This document shows positions 56,695-64,000 of a DNA stretch of 64,000 nt, piece by piece. Both the position numbers and the translations under genes were made by a program. The stretch spans positions 372,001 to 436,000 of the forward strand of contig NZ_LZRK01000003.1 of assembly GCF_001687305.1 (NCBI RefSeq), read 5' to 3'. The notes below the pieces were generated by a model. That model saw nothing but the letters and a program-made list of their open reading frames with translations, was not told the DNA's origin and ran no database searches. Numbering within the stretch: the first letter of the stretch is position 1; each line of letters opens with the position of its first letter. Origin of the DNA: Actinomyces vulturis. GTDB taxonomy: Bacteria; Actinomycetota; Actinomycetes; Actinomycetales; Actinomycetaceae.

Positions 56695-57435
56695 TCAAGC
56701 AGTCACAAGACTAGTAAGCAGTGAGGTAAACAGGCCCAGGCCATCAGTTCCGCTACGCAACGCATCATCAGTATCCGGACCGAAGCCCTTCTCTACCGCA
56801 TGCTCAGGGTGAGGCATCAAGCCCACAACATTTCCTTGAGCGTTGCAGACACCGGCGATGTTTCGTGCTGATCCGTTGGGGCTTTCGCCTACGTAACGGA
56901 AAACAACCTGTCCTTCACCCTCAAGACGATCAAGTTCCTCAGGAGATGCGATGAAGTTACCTTCACCATTCTTCATGGGAACCACGATGGTCTGCCCCTG
57001 AATGAACTGATGAGTAAAAGGTGTCAAAATGTTTTCTACGCTCAACGGCTGATCACGGCAGATGAACTTCTGGTGATCATTACGAATCAATGCGCCAGGA
57101 AGCAGATGCGCTTCAGTAAGAATCTGGAAGCCGTTGCAGATACCAAGCACCGGCATACCATTCTTGGCCGCTTCGATCACTTCATCCATCACCGGTGAGA
57201 ATCGAGCAATGGCACCGCAGCGAAGATAATCGCCGTAGGAGAAGCCACCGGGGATAACCACTGCGTCAACATTGTGTAGGTCAGCATCTTTGTGCCAGAG
57301 GCTTACTGCCTGACCGCCCGCAAGACGCACTGCACGAGCAGCGTCAACTTCATCGAGAGTACCCGGGAAGGTGACTACACCGACGCGAACTCCGCTCACA
57401 TCAGGGGTAGTAGATTCGTGAGAGGACTGGCTCAC
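56695..57435 (-). CDS. purQ: Phosphoribosylformylglycinamidine synthase, PurQ glutaminase
   Basis: Class I glutamine amidotransferase that supplies ammonia to PurL. 246 residues, slightly long because of an N-terminal Ser/Thr-rich lead. Nucleophile Cys in [10 protein letters not shown] near residue 110, His/Glu of the triad in [10 protein letters not shown] near the end, oxyanion strand [12 protein letters not shown]. It starts two bases after the purS stop, and the two are cotranslated. Confidence 0.96.
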   Translation of the reverse strand: MSQSSHESTTPDVSGVRVGVVTFPGTLDEVDAARAVRLAGGQAVSLWHKDADLHNVDAVVIPGGFSYGDYLRCGAIARFSPVMDEVIEAAKNGMPVLGICNGFQILTEAHLLPGALIRNDHQKFICRDQPLSVENILTPFTHQFIQGQTIVVPMKNGEGNFIASPEELDRLEGEGQVVFRYVGESPNGSARNIAGVCNAQGNVVGLMPHPEHAVEKGFGPDTDDALRSGTDGLGLFTSLLTSLVTA

Positions 57436-57437
57436 TG

Positions 57438-57692
57438 TTAGTCCTCCTGCACGGCGTGAACGGCCACCACGTCTTCAATGATGGGGTTGGACAGTAACTT
57501 CTCGGCAGCCTCAGCGGCAGCGTCGAGATGTTCCTGAGTGACTGGACCGTCAACGGTCAGTTCGAAGCGACGTCCTTGGCGGACTGCGGTGAACTGATCG
57601 AATCCGAGGCGTGGGAGGCTGCCCACTACTGCTTTTCCTTGGGGGTCAAGAATCTCTGGCTTGGGCATGACCTCAACGACGATGCGTCCCAT
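57438..57692 (-). CDS. purS: Phosphoribosylformylglycinamidine synthase, PurS subunit
   Basis: Bridging subunit of the PurLQS complex, 84 residues, full length. Typical elements: [40 protein letters not shown], and [17 protein letters not shown]. It lies between an unknown membrane protein (70 bp upstream) and purQ. Confidence 0.95.
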   Translation of the reverse strand: MGRIVVEVMPKPEILDPQGKAVVGSLPRLGFDQFTAVRQGRRFELTVDGPVTQEHLDAAAEAAEKLLSNPIIEDVVAVHAVQED

Positions 57693-57762
57693 CGGTGCTC
57701 CTGATCAAAAGGGGGAGGAGTTGTGCATGCTCAGCCTACCCGTTTCCCGCCCGAGTGCACGA

Positions 57763-58542
57763 TTAATGCACGCGAGTGAGCCAGGAATGAGCAACTGCAA
57801 TACATGTGATTCCCACGACGCCGCATAAAGTTGAACAACTCAACCACAATGCAGTGGGCAAAACCATGGCAAGAATTGCGCACACCAAACTGGCACATAA
57901 GAAAAAGCCGCCAACTGCTCCAGCAACGCCAGCAGGAGCAAATGACGTGGTATCCACGGTAGATGTTCCCATGATGGGATGCGCTTGGCTATCCATAGAC
58001 ACCTCAGAACCTTGCTGGCCATAGGCTCCGTAGGGGTCGTGGGCAATGATCTCCCCCTCAGTTAAGCCTGCAGCACCATCCAACACCGTGGGGGCCCAAC
58101 GCTGATCCTCGTCGCGCAGCCGTGAAGCACCTGCCCAGGCCACATAGCCCGCGCCAGCAACCAGGCCAGCACCAGCGAGAACTGCTACCAGCCACGGAGG
58201 CATGAGGGGGTGACCTTCACGTGCGGCTTCAGCCAAATTCATCGCAGCGTTGGTCGCGATCAACACGCCAAGAATTGCAGCGGCTACTCCCCCGAAACGA
58301 AGTTTACGGGTGCCTTGCGGCCAAGGACTTCCCCGACGCCAAGCCCGATCAGTACGCTGGGCACGCCGGCCAATACCCCAGTCAGTTGAGAAAGAATCGT
58401 CAGTAAATCCATGCGAAGAGGACGACGATGAAGCAGTCTCGTGTGCGGCCTCTGATGGCGTGGACTGAGGATGCCCGGAGGAACGCGGGGCCCGTTGCTG
58501 AGCACCTCGCCAACGAGACGAACGTGGGACTTGCCGGTTCAT
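57763..58542 (-). CDS. Membrane protein of unknown function in the pur operon (1)
   Basis: Not recognised. 259 residues: basic Ser/Arg-rich N-terminus of about 80 residues, two helices at about 80-102 and 118-136, a hydrophilic middle, and two helices near 205-255. No catalytic motif. Its start overlaps the end of the next upstream gene by four bases, so the two are coupled. Positioned between purC and purS. Confidence 0.75.
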   Translation of the reverse strand: MNRQVPRSSRWRGAQQRAPRSSGHPQSTPSEAAHETASSSSSSHGFTDDSFSTDWGIGRRAQRTDRAWRRGSPWPQGTRKLRFGGVAAAILGVLIATNAAMNLAEAAREGHPLMPPWLVAVLAGAGLVAGAGYVAWAGASRLRDEDQRWAPTVLDGAAGLTEGEIIAHDPYGAYGQQGSEVSMDSQAHPIMGTSTVDTTSFAPAGVAGAVGGFFLCASLVCAILAMVLPTALWLSCSTLCGVVGITCIAVAHSWLTRVH

Positions 58543-59123
58543 AGCGCCCCCTGAACGATTCCTGCGATACCCACACCGATGAACACGAAGCCGATGGTGG
58601 CAAGGAAGAGGTGAGCCACTCTCAGCAAAGTCTCGCCGGTCGTGGTTCCAGCAAGATGATCATCAACCCATTGACCTGGGGCACTGGAGGCGACATACGT
58701 CGTCACGGCGCCACTAGTGACATCTGACAGTGTTAACTCGCGTTGACCGCACGCAAGTACACCGCGAGCACTAGGGTGTTCCAAAGGTCCGGCTTCGGCA
58801 CGCAGCGTCAACGTAGCGTGAGGGTAACGCTCCGTTGGCTGATAATGACTATCAATGCCTTCGGTGCTTTGCTCGGCTCGCATACGTGCAATGCGCAGGC
58901 GAGGAGAGTTAATGACTGACCATCGCACGCCAACGCGCACACTGTTGACCAGAACAACTCCCACGATGAGAACGACGATTGCGCCAAATACTTGGGAGAG
59001 ATCCTGCATTCCCAGAGCACCAGTGACAGCGGCAGCAATTCCGAGGATAAGGACGCCAACCACCGTCACGATGGTGAGAACCAGTTTAGGGCCTGGTTGA
59101 ATGAGGTGTGAGGTCGGGCGCAT
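58539..59123 (-). CDS. Membrane protein of unknown function in the pur operon (2)
   Basis: Not recognised. 194 residues: two N-terminal helices (about 14-34 and 43-63), a beta-rich extracytoplasmic or cytoplasmic part of about 95 residues (RVGVRWSVINSPRLRIARM ... TLTLRAEAGPLEHPSARG) and a C-terminal helix (about 167-190). Shape resembles small PH-like membrane proteins, but no family is assigned. It begins 56 bp after purC and overlaps the next gene by four bases. Confidence 0.75.
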   Translation of the reverse strand: MRPTSHLIQPGPKLVLTIVTVVGVLILGIAAAVTGALGMQDLSQVFGAIVVLIVGVVLVNSVRVGVRWSVINSPRLRIARMRAEQSTEGIDSHYQPTERYPHATLTLRAEAGPLEHPSARGVLACGQRELTLSDVTSGAVTTYVASSAPGQWVDDHLAGTTTGETLLRVAHLFLATIGFVFIGVGIAGIVQGAL

Positions 59124-59179
59124 GAAGTCATTCTTGCAGCGTTACTGAAAGTAATTGGCCTGCGGCACGCCCTGAAACA

Positions 59180-60100
59180 TTAGAGAGGCAATGCTGTGCC
59201 CGTGAGTTGTTCATAAGCCTGGAGATAGCGCTGGCGGGTACGTTGAACCACATCATCAGGCAACTGGGGCGGTTGTTCTCCGCTGTTCTTGTCCCAGCCG
59301 GAAGCATCACTGGTGAGCCAGTCACGAACAAACTGCTTATCAAAACTAGGGGTCACATGTCCTTCGACCCATTCGTCACTGGGCCAAAAGCGAGAAGAGT
59401 CCGGAGTCAAGACTTCATCTCCTAGGACAATCACGCGTTCGCCGTTGTCATCAATACGCGCACCAAATTCAAATTTGGTATCAGCAACAATCACCCCACG
59501 TTCCGCAGCGATTTCGCGAGCACGCTGGTAGACGGTAATGCTCAACTCACGTAACCGTTCGGCGTCGTCAGCACCAATCATGTCCACAATGCGCTCAAAG
59601 GAAACGTTCTCATCATGGTCACCCATCTGCGCCTTGGCGGCGGGGGTGAAGATAGGTTTTTCAAGTCGGCTAGCTTCAGTGAGTCCTGGAGGAAGGGTAA
59701 TGCCGCAAACACTTCCTAAGTCGCGATACTCATGCAAGCCTGAGCCAGTCAGGTAGCCGCGGACCACACACTCCACTGGGAACATGTCCAAACGCTGGCA
59801 AATCATAGCGCGATCCTTAACCACCTCCGGCACTTCAAGGCTAATGAGGTGGGTGGGAACAATGTCGCTCATTTTCTCAAACCACCAGACGCTCAGTGCG
59901 GTAAGGATTTTCCCTTTGTCTGGAATGGGGGTGGGCAGGATGAAGTCGTAGGCACTGATGCGGTCTGAGGCAACGACAAGTAAAACGTCTTTGCCATCCC
60001 ATTCACTTCCTGAGGCAGGAGTGTAGACATCACGGACTTTGCCGGAGATGATGTGGTCCCAGCCGGGAACTTCGAGGGCTGTAGGAGCGGTGACAGTCAT
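59180..60100 (-). CDS. purC: SAICAR synthetase
   Basis: Phosphoribosylaminoimidazole-succinocarboxamide synthase, step eight of purine synthesis. 306 residues, the longer class. Motifs: SGKVRDVYTP, VASDRISAYDFILPTPIPDKG, CVVRGYLTGSG and DTKFEFG. It follows purD by 11 bp and is followed by the two membrane proteins. Confidence 0.96.
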   Translation of the reverse strand: MTVTAPTALEVPGWDHIISGKVRDVYTPASGSEWDGKDVLLVVASDRISAYDFILPTPIPDKGKILTALSVWWFEKMSDIVPTHLISLEVPEVVKDRAMICQRLDMFPVECVVRGYLTGSGLHEYRDLGSVCGITLPPGLTEASRLEKPIFTPAAKAQMGDHDENVSFERIVDMIGADDAERLRELSITVYQRAREIAAERGVIVADTKFEFGARIDDNGERVIVLGDEVLTPDSSRFWPSDEWVEGHVTPSFDKQFVRDWLTSDASGWDKNSGEQPPQLPDDVVQRTRQRYLQAYEQLTGTALPL

Positions 60101-60111
60101 GGCTTCTCTTT

Positions 60112-61365
60112 TCAGCGTCCGGCTGCGATGTCTCGACGGGCGTATCCACCCGGAAGATCGATGCAGTTAAGTGCTTCGTAGGCGCGCTCACGCGCATGGG
60201 TAACGCAATCACCGAGGGCCACGATACTTAGGACGCGTCCACCTGCGCTGATGAGGTTGTCGTCATCGTCGCGTACGGTTCCTGCATGGAGGACGTGTAC
60301 ACCCTCAACCTTTTCCGCTTCCTCAATACCAGTGATGATTCCGCCAGTGATGGCGTTGGCAGGGTATCCAGGTGCCGCCAAAACCACATCGACTGCTGCC
60401 TGATGAGAGAAGGCCGGGGGCTCGACCTCGTCAAGTTTCCCTTCGGCTGCCGCCAAAAGCAGTTCGGGAAGGGAGGATTGAAGGCGCGCAAGAACAGCTT
60501 GGGTTTCGGGGTCCCCAAAGCGGACATTAAATTCCACAACCTTCATGCCACGCGAGGTCATGGCAAGACCACAATAAAGCAGGCCGATGAAAGGAGTACC
60601 ACGACGTGCCATTTCATCAACAACGGGCTGGGCGACCTTCTCAACGACCTGTTGGCCAATGTCCTCAGGTGCCCAGGTGAGGGGGCTATAGGCGCCCATG
60701 CCTCCGGTATTAGGACCGGTGTTGTTCTCGCCGTGACGTTTGAAGTCTTGCGCGGGAGCAAGGGGGTAGACCCGAGTACCATCACAAACGCAGAACAGAG
60801 AGATCTCAGGTCCATCAAGGTAATCCTCGATGAGGACCGCTCCATGTTCTTTACTCAAACATGCGCTGGCGTGGTCGAGAGCTTCTTGGCGATCTTCGGT
60901 AACAACCACACCTTTTCCTGCGGCCAAACCATCATCTTTAACAACATAGGGGGCGCCGAAGTCCTCAAGCGCTTGTTCAACTTGGTCCATGGTTGTGCAC
61001 ACGTATGCGCCAGCGGTAGGCACCTGTGCAGCTTCCATGATTTCCTTAGCAAAGGCTTTAGATCCTTCGAGTTGTGCTGCTTCCTTTCCCGGCCCAAAAC
61101 AGGGGAATCCGGCTTCCCGCACTGCGTCAGCCACGCCTGCGACCAGTGGGGCTTCTGGACCGACGACGACAAGATCCGCTTCCATCGACCGCGCAAGTTC
61201 TACTACCGACGTAGCACATGTGGGATCCACAGCAATATTCGTGGCAATACTTGCAGTTCCGGGATTTCCGGGGGCAACAACGAGGCGGGTAGTTTCGGGG
61301 GCATGAGCGAGGGCTCGGGCCAAAGCGTGTTCACGGGCACCGGAGCCAAGAAGCAGAATGTTCAC
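60112..61365 (-). CDS. purD: Phosphoribosylamine-glycine ligase
   Basis: GAR synthetase, second step of purine synthesis, ATP-grasp fold. 417 residues, normal length. Motifs: MNILLLGSGAREHALA, VVGPEAPLVAGVAD, VVKDDGLAAGKGVVV, and GLLYCGLAMTSRGMKVVEFNVRFGDPE. First gene of the purD-purC-unknown pair-purS-purQ unit. Divergent from radA; the 169-bp gap should hold both promoters. Confidence 0.96.
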   Translation of the reverse strand: MNILLLGSGAREHALARALAHAPETTRLVVAPGNPGTASIATNIAVDPTCATSVVELARSMEADLVVVGPEAPLVAGVADAVREAGFPCFGPGKEAAQLEGSKAFAKEIMEAAQVPTAGAYVCTTMDQVEQALEDFGAPYVVKDDGLAAGKGVVVTEDRQEALDHASACLSKEHGAVLIEDYLDGPEISLFCVCDGTRVYPLAPAQDFKRHGENNTGPNTGGMGAYSPLTWAPEDIGQQVVEKVAQPVVDEMARRGTPFIGLLYCGLAMTSRGMKVVEFNVRFGDPETQAVLARLQSSLPELLLAAAEGKLDEVEPPAFSHQAAVDVVLAAPGYPANAITGGIITGIEEAEKVEGVHVLHAGTVRDDDDNLISAGGRVLSIVALGDCVTHARERAYEALNCIDLPGGYARRDIAAGR

Positions 61366-61534
61366 GATCTAAGCCTAATGGTTATGACTGCTATGTGCGT
61401 ATATAAATGTGAGTAGCTCCGCGTAAGGTTGGTAGAGGTAACAGGAGATGACCCTGGCAATATTCGCGTTACTGCACTACATGACGCTTTGGGCTGGGTT
61501 GTTCGATGAGATTCGTTGACCTAAGGAGGCCTTC

Positions 61535-62923
61535 GTGGCGACGCACAAGAGCCCTGCTTATCGTTGCTCAGAGTGTGGACAGGCCTACCCGAAGTGGGTG
61601 GGACAGTGCCGTCATTGCCAATCGTGGGGCAGCGTTGAAGAAACGCAAAGTCCTTCGATGGTGCTGCGATCCACCACGGTTACATCCCCTATCACACCCG
61701 CACTTCCCATCGCAGAGGTTAACCGTGAACAAGCTCAGGCACGTTCCACCGGAGTAGGAGAATTTGATCGGGTTCTCGGTGGAGGCATTGTTCCTGGTGC
61801 TGTGGTTCTTCTTGCTGGGGAGCCAGGCGTTGGCAAGTCCACCCTACTTCTTGACGTGGCGGCGCAGGCAGCTCGTCAGGCTCGTCAGCACGGGTGGGGA
61901 CCAGTGCTATACGTGACAGGCGAAGAATCTGCTTCGCAGGTGCGTCTTCGTGCTGAGCGCATTAATGCACTTGATGATGACTTGTTACTTGCGGCAGAAA
62001 CTGATTTAGGTGCTTTGCTAGGGCATGTTGAAGCAGTTAACCCCTCACTGTTAGTAGTCGATTCTGTGCAAACAATAGCCAGTTCGCAGGTGGATGGCTC
62101 TGCCGGTGGAGTGACTCAAGTTCGAGCAGTGTCCGCCGCACTTATCGCCGTAGCGAAAGAACGAGCCATCCCTGTTCTCCTAGTAGGGCATGTGACTAAG
62201 GATGGGGCTATTGCCGGGCCTCGCGTACTTGAGCACCTAGTTGATGTGGTGTGCCAGTGCGAGGGTGAACGTCATGGCCGGTTGCGCCTGTTGCGTGCGG
62301 TAAAAAACCGTTTTGGCCCAACCGATGAGGTGGGCTGTTTTGATCTCAATGAGCGTGGCATCGAGGGCCTAGCAGATCCATCGGGGTTGTTTTTATCGGC
62401 GGCCCGCAGCCAGGTGCCAGGCACGTGCGCCACCGTGACCTTGGAGGGGCGCCGCCCCATGCCAGTGGAGATTCAGGCCTTGGTTGCTCCTACGCATGCA
62501 GGGTCACCACGCCGCACTACCTCTGGAATGGACCATGCTCGCGTAGCGATGACCTTAGCCGTGCTAGGTGCGCGGCTCCGCGTGGATACGAGCAGTAGCG
62601 ATGTGTATGTTTCGACGGTCGGCGGTGCTCGTGCAGTGGAACCGGCTACGGATGTTGCTGTGGCGATTGCCGTGGTGAGCGCGGCTCGTAACCTGCCTAC
62701 TGCACCTCATCTTGTTGCTTTTGGTGAGGTGGGGTTGACCGGAGAGGTCCGTGCTACCTCGGGTATTGAACGACGTTTAATTGAAGCGTCACGTCTTGGT
62801 TTTACTCAGGCAATCATCCCTGCTCATGGGCAGTCGGAAATCAAGAAAGTTCCTGGCATTGAGGTCATCACAGTCAATAATCTTGCTCATGCTATTGATG
62901 CCGCGCTCAACACTAGTGATTAA
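61535..62923 (+). CDS. radA: DNA repair protein RadA
   Basis: Branch-migration ATPase of homologous recombination. 462 residues from GTG 61535, with AAGGAGG six bases upstream. N-terminal C4 zinc finger CSECGQAYPKWVGQCRHC, Walker A GEPGVGKST at 95-103, Walker B LLVVDSVQT, RadA-specific KNRFG at 257-261, and a Lon-protease-like C-terminal domain (VGLTGEVRATSG). Convergent with the last gene. Confidence 0.96.
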   Translation: MATHKSPAYRCSECGQAYPKWVGQCRHCQSWGSVEETQSPSMVLRSTTVTSPITPALPIAEVNREQAQARSTGVGEFDRVLGGGIVPGAVVLLAGEPGVGKSTLLLDVAAQAARQARQHGWGPVLYVTGEESASQVRLRAERINALDDDLLLAAETDLGALLGHVEAVNPSLLVVDSVQTIASSQVDGSAGGVTQVRAVSAALIAVAKERAIPVLLVGHVTKDGAIAGPRVLEHLVDVVCQCEGERHGRLRLLRAVKNRFGPTDEVGCFDLNERGIEGLADPSGLFLSAARSQVPGTCATVTLEGRRPMPVEIQALVAPTHAGSPRRTTSGMDHARVAMTLAVLGARLRVDTSSSDVYVSTVGGARAVEPATDVAVAIAVVSAARNLPTAPHLVAFGEVGLTGEVRATSGIERRLIEASRLGFTQAIIPAHGQSEIKKVPGIEVITVNNLAHAIDAALNTSD

Positions 62924-62939
62924 GAGCGAATAGCCAAGG

Positions 62940-62962
62940 CTTCTGTCTACAGAAGTTTCTTT
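62940..62962 (+). terminator. Small hairpin with T-rich tail after radA
   Basis: CTTCTG (62940-62945) and CAGAAG (62950-62955), loop TCTA, then TTTCTTT. It ends radA, 37 bp from the converging gene. Confidence 0.5.
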
Positions 62963-63923
62963 ACTTGAGGACGAGCACCTTGGGATCACCCACGGGCTTT
63001 CCGTCCATGGTGAGTTGGAGACGGTAAGTTCCCGCTTTGGCTTTAGGGCCGCCCTCGTCACATGAGGTGCCTTTGACGGTTCCGGGCCATGTGATGGTGA
63101 AGGGGTTGGCAGCCTCACCGGGGGAAACGAGAAGTTCATGGTCTGGCTCTTCGCTCACGCATTCCATGGCATCCCACAGGGTGGCTTCACCGCTAGTGAC
63201 GATGAGATTAAAGTGTTTGCTTCCCGTATCGAGGACACACGCTTCGGTGCCTTTATTTGTCATCGTGACGGTAACAGTTACCGGTTCGCCTGCCTTGACT
63301 TCGATTGGTGCATCGATCTGCGCATCAAGGGCACTGGCTACGCAGGCACTAGGCGCCGGCCAGAATGTTTGGACGCTGCTAGCGGCTGCTTCTTGGTCTT
63401 GACGCTGGATTTCGTGACTGAGGGCTTTCATTCCCTGCATCACTGCCCACACGGCAGCAGCCATGAGTGCTACCACGATGATGACAGCAATGGTGCGGCG
63501 CAGAACGTAATTGGGTTGTGCGGGACGCTGTGGGCGGTGGGGGCCTCGGGAGTCACGACCTTGATGGCTGCTCTGTGGCTGGCGTGACGAACGTCCCGGT
63601 TTGCTTTGCCGCTGCGTTGCCGCACCTTGACTTCCTCGCTGTGGGCGTACCTGCGAGACCCCTGATGGATTCGCTCCAACGCTGGCACGTTGCCTGGTTT
63701 GTCCATCCTGGCTCGATCCATGTGAACGGCCACGTGATGATTGAGCCCGAGTACCGTCAAAGTGGGTAGGGCCTTCGGAGCGAATCCGTGAGCGGGTTGA
63801 ACGTTGCTGGCGCTGGGGCGCATCTCCACTGGAGGATCGGCGATGCATGGCAGAGGAGGGATTTGAGGCCCCTTGACGTCTGGCGCGCGAGCGCGGGGGG
63901 TGCTGATTCTTCCTGCCTGCCAT
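62961..63923 (-). CDS. Membrane-anchored protein with Ser/Arg/Gln-rich head and Ig-like domain
   Basis: Not assigned to a named family. Start ATG 63923 (MAGRKNQHPPR) gives 320 residues; an in-frame extension to 63968 is less likely. Residues 1-145 are disordered and rich in Ser, Arg, Gln and Gly, with strong positive charge, and could bind nucleic acid or the membrane surface. One helix follows at about 146-170. The extracytoplasmic part (about 190-320) is beta-rich with cysteines (ACVASAL, EACVLDT, AMECVSEE, TSCDEGG), pairwise spaced as in a disulfide-bonded Ig-like fold. Next to radA. Confidence 0.78.
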   Translation of the reverse strand: MAGRKNQHPPRSRARRQGASNPSSAMHRRSSSGDAPQRQQRSTRSRIRSEGPTHFDGTRAQSSRGRSHGSSQDGQTRQRASVGANPSGVSQVRPQRGSQGAATQRQSKPGRSSRQPQSSHQGRDSRGPHRPQRPAQPNYVLRRTIAVIIVVALMAAAVWAVMQGMKALSHEIQRQDQEAAASSVQTFWPAPSACVASALDAQIDAPIEVKAGEPVTVTVTMTNKGTEACVLDTGSKHFNLIVTSGEATLWDAMECVSEEPDHELLVSPGEAANPFTITWPGTVKGTSCDEGGPKAKAGTYRLQLTMDGKPVGDPKVLVLK

Positions 63924-64000
63924 GGTCGGCACTTTACCGGGATTCACGAAGGGCTGGTTTGAGCCCACGCAGGCTGATGCGTACTCGGTAGCACTCTGAG

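Overview
The window looks like chromosome of a mid-GC member of the Actinomycetota, probably near Actinomycetaceae. The grounds are actinobacterial signature genes (rpfB, DUF3073, DUF2516, DUF3618 and Holin-X proteins, a GlnR-type regulator, a nitrobindin, SCP-ortholog next to purF), conserved orders (rpfB-ksgA-ispE-ABC-F; ppk-mutT1; purF-purM) and frequent GTG/TTG starts. Genus is not claimed. I found no rRNA, CRISPR array, insertion sequence or prophage.

Layout. 1-5.15 kb: the end of an exopolysaccharide cluster on the + strand (three glycosyltransferases, one with a frameshift, then a polyprenyl-phosphate sugar transferase and a PAP2-like membrane protein). 5.2-7.6 kb: prs, tRNA-Gln and an orphan O-antigen ligase/polymerase-like protein. 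7.6-12.8 kb: minus-strand block ABC-F, ispE, ksgA, rpfB. 12.9-14.8 kb: a membrane protein and an AT-rich orphan glycosyltransferase. 15-22 kb: clpC, an acetyltransferase, dtd, DUF2516, ygfZ, nitrobindin and glnR-like. 22-34.7 kb: a phosphate region with a PhoU-like protein plus Pit, pstSCAB, mutT1, ppk and an unknown gene coupled to ppk, followed by msrB and a nuclease-like gene. 34.7-37 kb: tRNA-Lys, GlsB-like and MscS proteins, tRNA-Phe/Asp/Glu. 37.4-39.2 kb: Holin-X/DUF3618 envelope operon and DUF3073. 39.4-44.7 kb: purM, purF, an APC-type transporter, SCP-ortholog. 44.7-46.4 kb: a small accessory stretch (58-bp perfect palindrome, lipoprotein, frameshifted secreted peptide, toxin-antitoxin-like pair). 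46.7-52.2 kb: gdhA, metE, metF with an S-box (SAM) riboswitch and a 15-C tract upstream. 52.2-61.4 kb: purL, a TreT-like glycosyltransferase, a DnaA-box cluster, and purQ, purS, two unknown membrane proteins, purC, purD. 61.5-64 kb: radA and a Ser/Arg/Gln-rich anchored protein.

How it fits together. Most of the de novo purine pathway is here (PRPP by prs; purF, purD, purL/Q/S, purM, purC), in at least three transcription units. Methionine synthesis (metF-metE) is probably feedback-controlled through the riboswitch. Phosphate uptake by low-affinity Pit and high-affinity Pst ends at one shared hairpin, and polyphosphate synthesis (ppk) and Nudix clean-up (mutT1) lie beside it. A recurring feature is very long, nearly perfect hairpins at gene ends, mostly lacking a T-tract. 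The items most worth following up are the S-box whose P1 helix overlaps the metF ribosome binding site, the poly-C tract upstream of it, the DnaA-box cluster away from dnaA, the 58-bp palindrome, the unknown gene pair inside the pur operon, and the unknown gene coupled to ppk.
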